Shown here one piece after another: positions 1 to 12,100 of a stretch of 64,000 bases of DNA; position 1 is the first letter of the stretch, and each line of letters opens with the position of its first letter. The notes beneath the pieces are model-generated. The model saw only the letters and a program-made list of their open reading frames with translations, did not search any database and was not told the DNA's origin. The position numbers and the translations under genes were made by a program. The stretch is from Ramazzottius varieornatus (lineage: Eukaryota > Tardigrada > Eutardigrada > Parachela > Ramazzottiidae): positions 2,509,925 through 2,573,924 of the forward strand of contig BDGG01000005.1 of assembly GCA_001949185.1 (NCBI GenBank). The letters are read 5' to 3'.

Positions 1-1718
1 CTCCTGGATAAAATAGTCAGTGGGTTCACAGACCCCCGTTTGGTTAAAAATGACCGCCGCTATCAAATTAGTTACGTTATACAGCGACATTCCGCAGATG
101 ATGAATCCGTAGTAGTGTGTAAAACGGACACCGTAGGAGAGACCGGAAAAGTGGTCAAAGCTCGACCACTTTATGCAGAAGTAGTGGAAGACTTCAGCGG
201 CCCCGATTGTCCATCTTCTAGCTTGTCGAGCCCACTCGATTGAGTTTTTGCTTGTTCGTTACCCCGCAAGTTGGACCAGAGATAACTGGGTAGGGAATGA
301 GTTTGATCCGCACACGTTTATGGACAGCCATCATTCTGCGTAACGTGCAGATGATGTCTTCCATCTGATACGCGGGATGGACGAAGAAATCGCAGTTCTG
401 CAGCAGGTGTAGGCTGGAGCTAAAGACCGACATAGTGTTGATGTCTTGCGGTATGAGAATACCCATCATAAAGAAGGCTCGTAAAATGCCGGTGACGCGC
501 AGGAAGAAAGGCCGCTCATCAAGGTTGTAGTTACAGAACAATGGAGCCTGGCACACAACCTCATGGCGGTTCTCCCTTCGCAGAAAATCATACCCCAAGT
601 ACTCGAAGTACTTTGGTGGAAAGATATTATCGCTGTCACCGCTTGTCGCAGTACAGTAGCGCAAGTCATGGATGCCCATTTCAATCATGCATCTGTGCCA
701 CACCTTGTCGAGCTCCGTACTTGGAGTTGCTGCTCTTACCGGGCAGTTCGGCGGGAACACCGAAGGGATGAACGGTGACCATCAGATGAAGGAACACACC
801 GGCGTACCGGTTTATGAGATTCTGGGTCTTGGCTGTCACGTCCGGAGGTTTTTCTTCCAGAGCGACCACGAAAAAGAGGTGCTTTGCCACGGTCTGCTGT
901 TTTAGAGAATCCAGACTTGCCACCAAAACTTCCAGGGGCTCTTTGCAGGCACACATCACGATCATGTGGACCAGCGGAGAACTTCCGTCCTACAATGGAG
1001 TTGTTCTTGTAAAGTTCGCCGAACAAACGCTGGCAAGCAAAAGGTTCTGTCAGAGCAGTTAGCCGTACGCTAGACTCAACATTGAGTTTCCAGTTGAAAG
1101 ACTTAACAAGGCTGCCCCATCTTGTGGCTGGTACAGCTGAAACCATGTTTTCTTTCGAGCCCGGTAACACTTTCGCATGATGAGGGAAGCTCTGAGGCTG
1201 CAGATGATCAGGGCCGTAGAAAACCAGGTAGTTACATTGCACGAGGCAATGTAACCACCCGAACAAGTCAGGGGATACAACCACAAAGGAAGCGGGACGA
1301 AGAACACACAAAAGAAGGCAAACCACAGAAGATTCCACCTTAGGAACTTGTTTGAGGTTTCAAGCTTCTCCGCGGCCAGCAGAGACTGAACGGATGCGCA
1401 AGAGGATGGATGGTTGTTTTTGTAGAAGGCTAAACCCGTCGATTTCCTGGTCGACTGCTCAGGCCCGACACCACTGAAAGAGATGAACGTCTTGTTGAGC
1501 CCAACCTCCGGTTTTTCCCAAACGGTAGGCAGTGGCTCACCTTCGGCATGGTACTGCAGAGCTTTCTCGTCAACCAGCAAAGCTGCTGGTGCTGCTGTAG
1601 AGGCCAAAGCAGATTCCGACTGTTTACACATTCTGTGTTCCAGTAGGCAAGATTGGATATCAAGTAAACAGTACTGCAGAAACGGCGAAGCTGGTTTCAT
1701 TCTCCAGCTGCTGACCAA
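1..1718 (-). pseudogene. family-2 membrane glycosyltransferase, partial and frame-broken
   Basis: Three minus-strand frames together give one GT2-like membrane glycosyltransferase that runs off the left edge. The N-terminal part (1718 to about 1060) has a hydrophobic stretch with LLWFAFFCVFFVPLPLWLYP. The catalytic part starts near 965 with IVMCACKEPLEVLVASLDSL, the typical start of a GT-A fold, followed by GKSSNSKYGARQ. Then come SGDSDNIFPPKYFEYLGYDF, where a donor-binding DxD would lie, and ARQARRWTIGAAEVFHYF at about 190-240, which fits the QxxRW signature of processive GT2 enzymes, followed by membrane segments. The reading shifts frame near 985, 711 and 243, and none of the breaks looks like a normal intron. 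I read this as a decayed copy, or less likely a badly polished intact gene. The substrate cannot be told. Confidence 0.6.
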
Positions 1719-2163
1719 TTAGTAACACCCAACTATTTGAAGAGGAAACAATTTTCGGAGGTTTTATTATGAATAATTGCATCATCACCTTAAAGTGACG
1801 TGGTCAAATGGTATATTAGTTTTCGAGATTACACACCGAGTGATATGCAGAGCAGAAAACGTGAAAGTTTACCGAAGAACAATAAGACCATTCAGCATAA
1901 ATAACACAAGACGTCAAGTATGACTTTGCGGTTCTCGGCAGCGGATTCCCAAAGGTGTGTTGTAAAGCTGGCCAAGACGCTGAAACATGGACATTGGACA
2001 AATTTCGATGAGACAACTGTACTGGACGGCCCTACACCTTTTAGCGAAACCATTTGACCCTTAAACCTTTTGGCCAGTTCGTCTTTTGAAACCAAGCTGT
2101 TCAGTACGCACTGGCAAAAGTACGATATACCGATATCATATTGAAATAGGGAAGGCTCCGTAC
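1719..2163. other. non-coding stretch, no gene seen
   Basis: Short ORFs only, none resembling a protein. At 2110-2150 there is a short match to the CGATAT-rich repeats found elsewhere, opening with CACTGGCAAAAGTACGATAT. Confidence 0.5.
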
Positions 2164-2683
2164 ACCACCATAGTCTCCTAATACCACCTTTCAATTCCAA
2201 ATCACTACTACTGTTTACTCCACACACCACTTTCTAACTAAGGGCCACCACCAAGGACTTCGAGCACCACTTTATGCCAGATTGGTTTTCATTACTTAGT
2301 CTCAGAGAAGAAAGTCAGATCACCCTTCTATCGTGATTACAGATGGCAAGAAGTGTTTATCAACAGCGGGTTCTTTAAATCGTGAATCCTTCCTGTTCTC
2401 TGAACTTGCCAGAACACCGCTAACTCTTTGGTTATAGTGACCGCGCTTCGATATCCCACTTTGATAACGGGTTTCCCCCGACGGCGTGACAATTTCTTGA
2501 TCGTTTTACTATCGAAACAGTCTAAGAACCAGTTCCGCAGTTCTTTGCTCGAGAAAGACGCCTTTCTCCGGGCAAGAGTGGTGCGCAGAGATTTTAAGTT
2601 CTAATTAATTAACGGTGGTGAACGAAAGGTGGTACGTCCAGACAAACGGTGGTGAAAAGGTGGTATTAGGAGACCACGGTGGT
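2164..2683. repeat. CCACC/GGTGG inverted-repeat element
   Basis: The 28 bases at 2164-2191 (ending TCTCCTAATACCACCTTT) are the reverse complement of 2656-2683 with two mismatches. CCACC triplets crowd the left side and GGTGG triplets the right side. The 520-base unit has no coding capacity. It looks like a foldback or MITE-type element; no clear target duplication was found. Confidence 0.5.
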
Positions 2684-2745
2684 GAGAGATGGTGTGCGGA
2701 TACAATGGTGGTTTTCGGTGGTGTGCGCAGCACAATCCTATTGTA

Positions 2746-3327
2746 ATATGGTTATCTGCATACGAGAATGCGTCCAAAGTATTTTGGCTTGGATTCGGCC
2801 TTTTTTGACATCAAGTTGTTCGAAATATCGAACTGTACCAAAGGTTGAATTCGGGTTCAAATTTCAAAGGTTCAATTTGGGGACTTTGGGGCGTAATGAA
2901 GACAAAACGAGTGGCTGAAAAATTGAAGATCACTTATCGAAAATCACAGGGTTTTAGGGGCTAGTCTTGGTATCAGCAGCGCACTTCAGCTGGAGACGCG
3001 CACCAGTAAGACTTCCAGTGCATATTGTCTGTGGTCTATTAGTAATTGATTAGTTGTTCAAATTTGGCTATGCACTGCGTATTTCGACCAGTGCGCGTAC
3101 CGATTCGTGCGCCACATAGATTTTCAACACTTTCAGCTACCCCCTCGTAACTTTTTAACCTGTGGTCAGGGTCCAATTCTGAGTTCAGATTCGTGTTTCT
3201 CAAGGTCTTTTTGACATAGATCCATCTCCGGTTAAAGCTTTTTTGGGGTCCGCAAACTTCAAAACGTTCCCCTGAACAATTGGGTCAGACCTGCTCTGTA
3301 CGCATTCTCGTATGCAGATACCCATAT
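2746..3327. repeat. second inverted-repeat element
   Basis: The sequence CTGCATACGAGAATGCGT near 2756-2773 recurs inverted at 3300-3317. The match extends outward to about 28 bases with one mismatch (2746-2773 against 3300-3327). The interior, about 530 bases, has no recognisable protein. The unit sits directly next to the CCACC element and to a CGATAT block. Confidence 0.4.
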
Positions 3328-3465
3328 ATCGATATCGCACGAGATAATATCGGAAAAATATCGTATCGAAATATCGATATCGAATGAATATCGGATAGCT
3401 TGATTCGATATCGGCGGATATTGTATCGACAGATATCGAATGTATCTCGCTATATCGATCTTGCG
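3328..3465. repeat. CGATAT-rich interspersed repeat, copy 1
   Basis: Dense overlapping CGATAT, TATCG and ATCGAAATATCGATATCG words. Their order resembles the blocks at 23168-23345 and 23790-23930, for example GAATGAATATCGG. Confidence 0.6.
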
Positions 3466-3657
3466 GATTTTGGCCAACACGGTGCAAAATTAATAGGTAT
3501 TCACGACCGAACCGGGAAATTCTGGGCTTTTTCTACTGTTTCGAGACACATCCTGCGACATGCAGTCTAAGTTCGGTCTATCTGAGAAGCATCTCGTTTT
3601 CTAAGCTCTTAAATCAATCAGCGGACTGATGAAACAGAGTTTTCCGGGCCGGCGGAA

Positions 3658-3750
3658 GCAGTGTTCAACATATCGATATATCGCTGTAATAAAATTCGAT
3701 ATATCGAAAGTACGATATCCAAAACATATCGCATCGATTTGCCAGCACTG
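3658..3750. repeat. short CGATAT element with hAT-like ends
   Basis: Starts CAGTGTTCAACATATCGATA and ends GCATCGATTTGCCAGCACTG. Reading the right end inverted gives CAGTGCTGGCAAATCGATGC, so the ends form an imperfect inverted repeat of the CAGTGnTnnCAA type seen in hAT transposons. I found no clean 8-base target duplication. Confidence 0.45.
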
Positions 3751-4084
3751 AAGTTGTTTTCAGGTCGATTGAAGCGATGCCCTTTCAAGTTTGTCACGAT
3801 TTCAATGGATGTCGCCAAAGATAAAGCTTTCTGAAATCGCAAACTCTAGCGTGAAATAATGCGCCTCTTGATCGGGGTGCACGAAATTTTAGTTCGCAGA
3901 TCGAAAACCGTACTCAGTCGGTTACGATGAACACGTCTGCAGCGTTCAGCCGACTCGCCTTTGTTTCCGCAATGGTGTAAGTTGGGGGAAGGGGGTGTTG
4001 CATGACAGGTTGGTGTTCTCGGTATTCAGTCGCACTCGCTCGGCCTTCCCAGTGGTCGGAACCACTAACTTAGGTAGTTTCAGC

Positions 4085-4200
4085 TAACACTCATGGTGTG
4101 TGTGTGTGTGGGGGGGGGGGGGNNNNNNNNNNNNNNNNNNNNNNNNNNNNNNNNNNNNNNNNNNNNNNNNNNTTTTTTTTGGGGGGGGGGGGGGGGGTAT
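4085..4200. other. TG/poly-G tract flanking a 50-N gap
   Basis: A TG microsatellite passes into a G run, then 50 N at 4123-4172, then eight T and seventeen G. Low-complexity sequence probably stopped the assembly here. The round number suggests a placeholder rather than a measured gap size. Confidence 0.9.
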
Positions 4201-4726
4201 CGCTGCTCCACTCCGGTTTTCGCCGAACTTTTCGGTCCCAGCTGCATTTTAAGACGGCACGGACAATCAAACTGGGAGCTGATCAAAAGGCAAAGTGGTT
4301 AGAAGGTATAAGTGTTGTTTCAAAACGCGATAGGGTTGGAAGGCGAAATGCCTAAAAGGCCAAACGTGCAAAAGGCGAATCCTATAGGTGAGTTACTGGG
4401 AGGTGTATTGACACCTTACCGTACTGGACAAACTGACTCGAAAGTTGACACGCTAGAATTCGACTAAGCACGAATAGAATCCTTACACAGTGCGAAACAA
4501 GAAAAAAACAAGATTTTGCAACTACATATGGGCAATACGAAAAACTTCAGAATTCAATCCTTGAACTAAGACCAGCTAGTTGTCTTCTGTTGTCCGCACC
4601 CTCCAACGTAAACCTTTAAACACACAACGAAAATTTATCCGGGAACTTTTGCCAAGTAGGATCTAGAGTCTAAGAACCGTAAGCCGAACAGGAGGCTGAA
4701 AAGAAAAACCTACATGGAGGTTGATT

Positions 4727-4780
4727 GAAGCGGGCGCGCGCTTCCAGCCAAAACCCTGAATTGGTACAACGCCACTTGAG
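4727..4780. repeat. AGTGGCGCAC palindrome family, copy at 4.7 kb
   Basis: GAAGCGGGCGCGCGCTTCCAG opens the unit and a GCCACTTGAG arm closes it, with the shared loop words CCAGCCAA and CTGAA between. It makes the overlapping minus-strand ORF unlikely to be a gene. Confidence 0.55.
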
Positions 4781-7700
4781 AGGACGACCTTGTACGTTTC
4801 GTTTGTTGTCGTCCCCAGATTGTAAGGCGCATAGATTATGCATCAAATCATCGGGCTGGATGTTGGCAACGGGGCTCACAGAAGCCTGAAGTTCTTTTAC
4901 TTGATTTTCATTGGATCGCAGTACACTGATAAAGTTTAATGTCTTGATGGATATCAGCATTTCGCTAAATCAGTTGTTTCTTATTCCGTAGTGTGAATGA
5001 AAGTTTTTTCGTGCTTCCGTCGAGTTTCGACAGGATTTTAATCCGTCTGTCCAGACTGTATTGTGGAGGCCGGGTCTTCGAGCTCCTCACTAGGTGGCGC
5101 TGGACAATACAACTAGCGCCCATTATACATGTGTACCTGCTAGGAGCTGTCACAGTCTGATCCGGACTAATCCAGCAAAAGGGTGCTTCTATTCGTTCGA
5201 CGGAAATCCAAGTAGACTTCTATTCTTAACGGAACGTTTGCTGGCTCTGTAGTGGCGCCGATTTACTGTGGAGCAAACTGGGGTATTCTGTCAGAGTTGG
5301 CACAGCGCACCCATCGTGCTTGCTCCGACCAGAGCTGCTGTGTTTTGTAAAGGATACAACGGATTGCTAAAAACCCATTGCCAAATTTCAATGGGTTTTC
5401 TGTGGATAGAATTGTTGACAGGCCAAGTTTTCATGCATGGTCACTATGGCTTTGGTACAGTCTCCAACTCGACCAAAGCCCATTGACCAGCGTTTTGCAT
5501 AGAGATGTTCTTTTTCGCAGGAACAACACACCACAGTGTAGCTATGAACAGGCCTTGCTTATTGATAGAAATTTACAACATTGCCAAAGTGGTGCCTTTT
5601 CTTGTCTTGTATACGTAGTTTGAACTCCCAACCACAATATTAGGAGTTCTCAGTCTTGCTTTCAAAGCTGTGCTGATTGCATTGATCTAGGAAACGACTT
5701 AATAAACTTCACTCAGGCCAAATTAGACTATCTCATGCACTCTTGGCTTAAATTTCAAAATTTCATTTTTCAGCTGATTTCCGTTTCCCCCTTGCTTCAC
5801 CTTTTCTCGCTTGAGATTCTTGATATCTATCATCGCAGAGGATATTGGAAAAAGAGGGTAGCCAGAAAGTCAGGAGTTTGATCCCCGTCAGAAGGCAAAG
5901 TTTGCTCACGAACCCACCCCTCGAAACTCGCGCATTTCCGATTTGTTATGCATTGTTTTCAAAATTTCAAGTTCTATCTCACTCACGTTTGATTTGAGTA
6001 GATCAACCTAATTGTGCAAGCAGTTTGCGATTTCAACGGGTTTGGCAAGCAACCCCTATTCTCAAAGAAATACTGTCTGAAAACACGCAGCCGACACCAC
6101 GTGGCTTACGCGTTCCACAAAACGCTTTCACGCATATTGCACACAATTCGTTTGGCCTCCGAGGTCGGGTGTTTATTTCACCTCTCGGTCGACTTACTAT
6201 GCAGAACGTGAGAATTTCAGCTCTATGGACCAGCTCTTCTTGGTTCAATTTCTCGTGATGTGGGCTTAATCGTTGCAGGTAGCGCAATCATAACTTCGAA
6301 GTCTACGTCTTAGGTTTGTAAAGATCGATCAAGCAAAGCTGATCGTTTTGATGGCCGCTCTTTCATTTGTCGATAATCCTAATTGCGTTACGAGTTCTTG
6401 AATTGTAAAGCCATTGCGGTGCCATAACTGAGACACTCACGGCGCTTCACCGAAATAATGATCGCAATTTTTATGATCTGTTTCGATAGGAAAATATGGG
6501 TCAAGTATTAGCGCTCAAGTGGCTTCGAGCGATAGTAGCCATTTATACGATCGCTTCAGTAAAAATGTATACTACAACACGTTGTGGTGGGTCTTCACTC
6601 TTCGTCTCACAACATGAGGTAGACCGTCTACAGTAAAAGTGACACAGATTTCACTTTGTTCGTTGCAAGGGAGATTACACCATCATTATGCACACATCAG
6701 TGGCAGGAAAGAACTGCCGTCCGTTTCACACGTTGACCATTGCCAATTGACGCTATGGTGATGCCTCGAGGACGAGCTTACAAAATATTTAGGATCAACT
6801 GCCATCAGAAACAAGATTTCACTCTACATTCAGGCGAATGTTTGATCAAACTAAGCTGCCGGCTTAAGGCAACAAGGGCCAACGTCAAGCTCCACAGTAC
6901 AGGCTGCCCGAATAAACAAATAACCGCCACTGTCAACGCTATCATTCTGCACTTACTCGGACAAGTTCCACAACATCTTGTGGCGCTTTATTTTGGTCAA
7001 CGTCAGCTCCGTGTTTGATCCGCAACTTCAAGCTGTTTACCTTCAAACTCTTTCAACTCCCATTAAGCACTACTAATATTGAGGTAGTCGATCTTCAAGA
7101 CTAATTGTTTTTCTTTCGAATGTTCTACTGTCACGGTGATCGATTTACGCCTTTGAGCGAAATCTGCAATTGGGTTTCTGGCTTCGTTTTAATTTTTCTA
7201 AGGTAATGGTATTGAAATTCTAATGAAGTCATTAATATGGTCGAATAGACGGTGCGATTTGACATGGTCAATGGGTACGAAGTGCGGCGACCCAGATCAT
7301 GTCAGAGATGCGCTGAGCGGAGCTCCACATCGGATTGATATCGATAAAAGATGTATATATTGTCGCAAAAAATCGAAACGGTGCGAGGCGTTCTGCGTAT
7401 TGATTTCCTCACTAAGAGTTCCGATACCGATACGAGGAATATCAGCGAATGTCTAACGCGAGAAATGCCGTTAAAATAACCCGGTGGCCGATCACGTTCG
7501 ACTCTAGAGATGACCACACGCTCACTATCCATAAAGAGCGACTATAATAGGATACAAAAACGATGGTCGGACATCCTTTCAGTCTTTCATGTCCTTGCTG
7601 ACCAATTTCATCGAGTATTTCCGCCAAAACGAACGGTTAAGATACGACAGCGTGCGCTATATAAGCATACACTATTTGGATTACTGTTAAAAATTGATTA

Positions 7701-9170
7701 CCGGCTGGAGAAATATGTGACGATAAGATGTCGATGAAGTTGTTTCTTTTGATTATGAAAAATGGCTTGCCGTTACACGCGAACCAACAGCCTAGTTGAG
7801 TGCAGCAGCGCGGCTGGGTCTCCGATTTGTATCAATTTATGGCTGATGGTGTCTCACAGATGGATACATACTTCTCTGGTAAGCCTAGAAGGCACGTTCA
7901 CAGCGAGGATCCCCATAAACAGATGCATAGCCGCCGCCGGCCCTGGTCCCATTTTAGTCAAATTCGTGTAAAGTGGCCTGGCCTTTTCAACTTCGTTATG
8001 GTGTATAATTAATCGTAACATCAGTCTTTCATGTTGGAGTAGCTAAAGCGTAGGACACAGTTCTGGGTTCGCCCTAGTAATTGGTACGTTAAAGACAGTG
8101 AGGCCTTGTCAGTGTCCAGCAGAGAGCCGGGTATTTTACTGATGCGAGCTCATAATGTGGTTGAGCACCGCTGAGCGGAGATTCTTTGGGCGGATGTAGG
8201 TGGGAGGAGGAGGCGGTGAATGTCAATCACCTGCCATTGCACCGCAGGAAAGCCATTCCTCAGACCTAATTTTTATTCATGGATATGTACTTTTATTCCT
8301 AAAAATTTCATCTCACGCATCTTACTTTCGAAGCACCATAAGTGTGTAAAGCAGCGAAGCCGTTTTAACGTACTGTGAAAATTCGCACCGTTCGCGCAAT
8401 ATCGTCGTAAACGTGAAGTAGAGCCGCGATCCGGCTTCACTGCCTGTTCAACCCCTGCGGGGGTGCACCGTCATGTACTTGTACGTACTACGCAGACGCA
8501 GCGAATATTTACAGTACTTACGGGGCTGAAACGCGAGAAATATTTCGTGATGCCACTGCGCGCCCATTTTTCTGCAACCTTTTCATCTAGCCATTTTTAC
8601 TTTAAATTTGCAAGTGCTCTGAATTTATCAGAACCGGGAAGTCGCTGTCGTGTTTCCAGAAAACTTCCCGGGGGTAAAGCCTGAGAAGCCTGATTTACCA
8701 CCATGCTGCAGTGGTCAGTTCACCGATTTCTGTGCTTACGATCACTGTTCCATTACGTACAGCCACAAACTGAGCTCCACCTAGGCTCCACCGCAATACG
8801 TACGTTGGCCCATGGTAATCCGCCTCCGCAGGCCATTTACTCCGTATTGAACTGCATCTCGTGCCGTCTGTCAGTCTGGTCTACAGCGCTTCATCATTAC
8901 AATCTGACAGCAAATTCGCAGGAAAAGTAGCAGTCAGAGCGATGTGCGGGGTTGATCTTTGAAGCACATTATGAAGCTCTACTTTCAGGAAATTTAAACA
9001 TTGGAGCAAGTGATAACTCGCAGCTGTCAAGTGCGCCAACATCTCGACCTCATCTTTTGCGTGGGTTTCCGTGGACCTTAACATCCCCGTTTATCGTTCT
9101 CACCCACTCTTCTGCTCAATGGATTGGCCACGATGAGCTGTGCAAATGGACATGTTAGTTACGGACCATC

Positions 9171-12100
9171 ATGCACATCTGGCGAATATTCCCCATGAAT
9201 GGCTGTGCTATCAGGAAACTGTGTGGAATAATACCGGATTTACATCTACTGACTCACAGCTATGTCTCCTTGTTCATATTTCTGCTGCAATTGTCAGGTG
9301 AGTCAAACCAGCTTCTGAGCTTATTGTTCACCGAAATACACTAGTAATACACGCAATTTTTCCATCACTCAAAAGATCTGATATGACATTAGGTATCGTT
9401 TTCTTCTTACCCGAATACCACACTTCTGATTCATCAGACCTGGAGGTGGTCCTTCCGGATCCTGTCACGTGCTGAATTCAGTGGTGTGGGCGTACACAAA
9501 TAAGTTACGGGCTCGGTTTAGTTTTCCGGAATATTGGATGGCTCAGTAAGCCCACGTTCGTTTTCAAACCTAAGACAAAACAACTCGTAAATTACATCCT
9601 GGTGGCACTTTATCGTGTGTGACTAGCCTTTGTAATCATATCCTACCACGCCTCATCGGCGACCTGCATCCGAAACATTTGAGCCTTTTAATTGCGTTAG
9701 CTAATGTGGCTTCACGGATGGGAGTCGTTATCAAATGTTTTCCTTGATCGTCCACTAGAGACGGAGATGCGATAAATTTAGTTCAAGTGGAATGTTGATG
9801 TCTAGCTGTGAGCGTTCAACTCGAGCAAGTCTTTTAAACTGTTAAAGAACAGTTTATCATTGATGAAAGCAGCGGGAAGCCGGAGGAACTCGATCGGTTA
9901 CAGAATTTTTTAATTTAAAATGCAGTACAAGGCATGTTTGACAGCACAGAGTCGTGCTTGAACATCTTCGATTCAGCTGCAGTTAGCCTCGAGCACGTAA
10001 TCCCTGTTATGAGATCACTTGGATCCTTTGGTCAACTGCATTGAATCAAACCGGCTTTTGCACAATTGACGTTCAAGTTGAAACTTGCGGGTGGCTGAAA
10101 CAGGACCTGAAAGAATATTGTCCAGATTCGTATGCCAGTGGTGAATTACGTTAAAGTCAGCGAGTCTTGTTGTTGGGCAGAAGTTTGTGCACACGCTCAC
10201 GATAAACTTTAAAAAATTGGAAAACGACCATATGAAATGTGTATTGAAACCAATCAGCGTGTCGATTTAGGAAGACTGTTTTTCTCATATGATGTGCAAT
10301 AAGTTGACCTATATTTTGATACGTGGAGAGATGTGAAGGATCGACCGCGTTGCGTGTTTTTTGGACTCACGCAGGGCAATCGATTTGTTGAAGGGTTTGT
10401 TGAGGATACAAAGTTGGGATGTGTAATATGGCTAGTTTTCACTCTCGGAACGTCTTGACGTGAAGTCTGACCCAGGGGGTTGGTAGATGAAGAGCGAAAT
10501 CGGATCTGTGACGGTTTATCACACAATGTTTCTTGCGCTACTGTTCAAGGAGCCCATTCAGAGCTGAGCCGTTTGTTTTTTGTCGGCGTCATGTAGCGCT
10601 TCGATCGACTTTCGTTGGCCAAGTCTGCGGCATCGATTTATACATCCAACACTTGTTTGATCGATGTTCGACATCATTAGTATGGAAAGGGGGAGTGCAA
10701 AAGAACAAGAGCTTCAAGATCGCCAGCACAGTATACATGGAAATCCACTCGTTTTCAAAGAGTGACGCGCCATCGAGAGGCTATGCGGATGTGCCGTCCA
10801 AGTATCAGCTTCAGACTTCAGACGAGGAAACCATCACCGGAGAAGCCACCGAGAGGCCTTCTCAAGACATTAACTATGGCATCAACAACAATCAGAGATG
10901 ATTTGTTCGCGAGCTGTTTGAACGCTCTTTGTGAAAGAAGCGAACACAAACTCGGTTTCACTTGGATGGGAAGTGGGAACTGTGTACTGATTTCCGCTAT
11001 TGAAAACTTGACACGGATGGTACCCCGTTCGATATTGTTGGGTAATAGGTTATGACCAAAAGAGCAAGTGTTGAATTTAATCGGATGAGAAATTCGTGAT
11101 CGAGCACTTGCATTGACCTGTAGCAGGTTGTGCATGGGTAATGGCGATCCGCCCGAACGAAATATCTTGGTATATTAAAAACCGAGGCTCCAATAAAGTG
11201 AAATAAAACGGAATTGGTCGCAACGTCAGTTTTCTATTTTCTGAATATTCTTCAAAATCGTGCTTGATGGACAACGCGATGTCCGTATTTTCAAGTTCGT
11301 TCCAAAACCTCCCGAATATATAAATAGAGAGCAAAGCTCTTTTCCCCGTGTTATGTACGGTACGAAATTGGTGGAATTTTCTCTATCTCTTGGAAATCAT
11401 TGCACTTAAAGCTATAGTTTATTCGTACAGGTGTGAATCGAAAGATGATAGGACCAAGCATCAGCCTTGGTTTGGCACTCAAGCGTTTAATTTTTTACCT
11501 TTGATTGTAGGCTTTAGCGGTCAGCTGGTGACCGCTTCGCCATCATCGTCCTCCACAGCGGAAGTTACACGATGCCCTCTCCTGATCCCTTCGGTCAACA
11601 GCATCGTTTCGTACAATTCCGACGAGCTAATCGATAGCACCATTGCCACCTATTCATGCTTGCCGGGCTACGAGCGCTTTGGCGAGCCGGAACGCGTCTG
11701 TTTGCGTGGGCGATGGACTGGCCAAACTCCCGTCTGCGCCATCAATATTGCCATTAGACAAGATGCCAAACAATCCTCCAATGCTACAGAATTCACTGTC
11801 CTTCAGGGCACCAAACAAGCCTATGAAGCAGCAGCTTATCTGGCTGTGGACGGGACCAAAATCTACTGCTCAAAAACTTCGCCGGAAGTCCAGCCCAGAT
11901 GGTCACTCACCTTCGCACAGAGCTTTCCGGTGATTGCTATCAAAGTCTATGGAGAAGCCGGCCATGGTAAGAACTTCAAAACAACGGGGAAGCCTCAACG
12001 GAACGACTATTACCAGGTGGCGCGCTTTCTTACTGCCATTCGCTTGGAGCGTGCGCCACTTGATGCCGGCCACCTAATTTCTCCACAGTCTTGATTCTTC

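Larger units (their letters stand above)
3751..9170. other. long stretch without recognised genes
   Basis: Apart from the gap and the palindrome copy, I see only ORFs under about 100 codons with no family resemblance and no chain of exons in consistent phase. A short CGATAT-like patch lies near 7330-7350. The stretch may hold distal regulatory DNA for the receptor gene that follows, but no specific site can be named. Confidence 0.4.

Noticed and set aside
4670-4960. Minus-strand ORF of 96 codons that looks protein-like
   Set aside because: It runs through a copy of the AGTGGCGCAC palindrome family, has no splice partners and no family resemblance.
5085-5125. GGTGGCGCTGG...CTAGCGCCCA as another palindrome family copy
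   Set aside because: The arms differ from the family and the shared loop words are missing.
11348-11510. Alternative start of the receptor gene at 11348 with a hydrophobic segment
   Set aside because: A pyrimidine-rich acceptor ends at 11510 and an upstream leader exon (9171-9297) matches its phase exactly, so the spliced start is preferred; it is not fully excluded.
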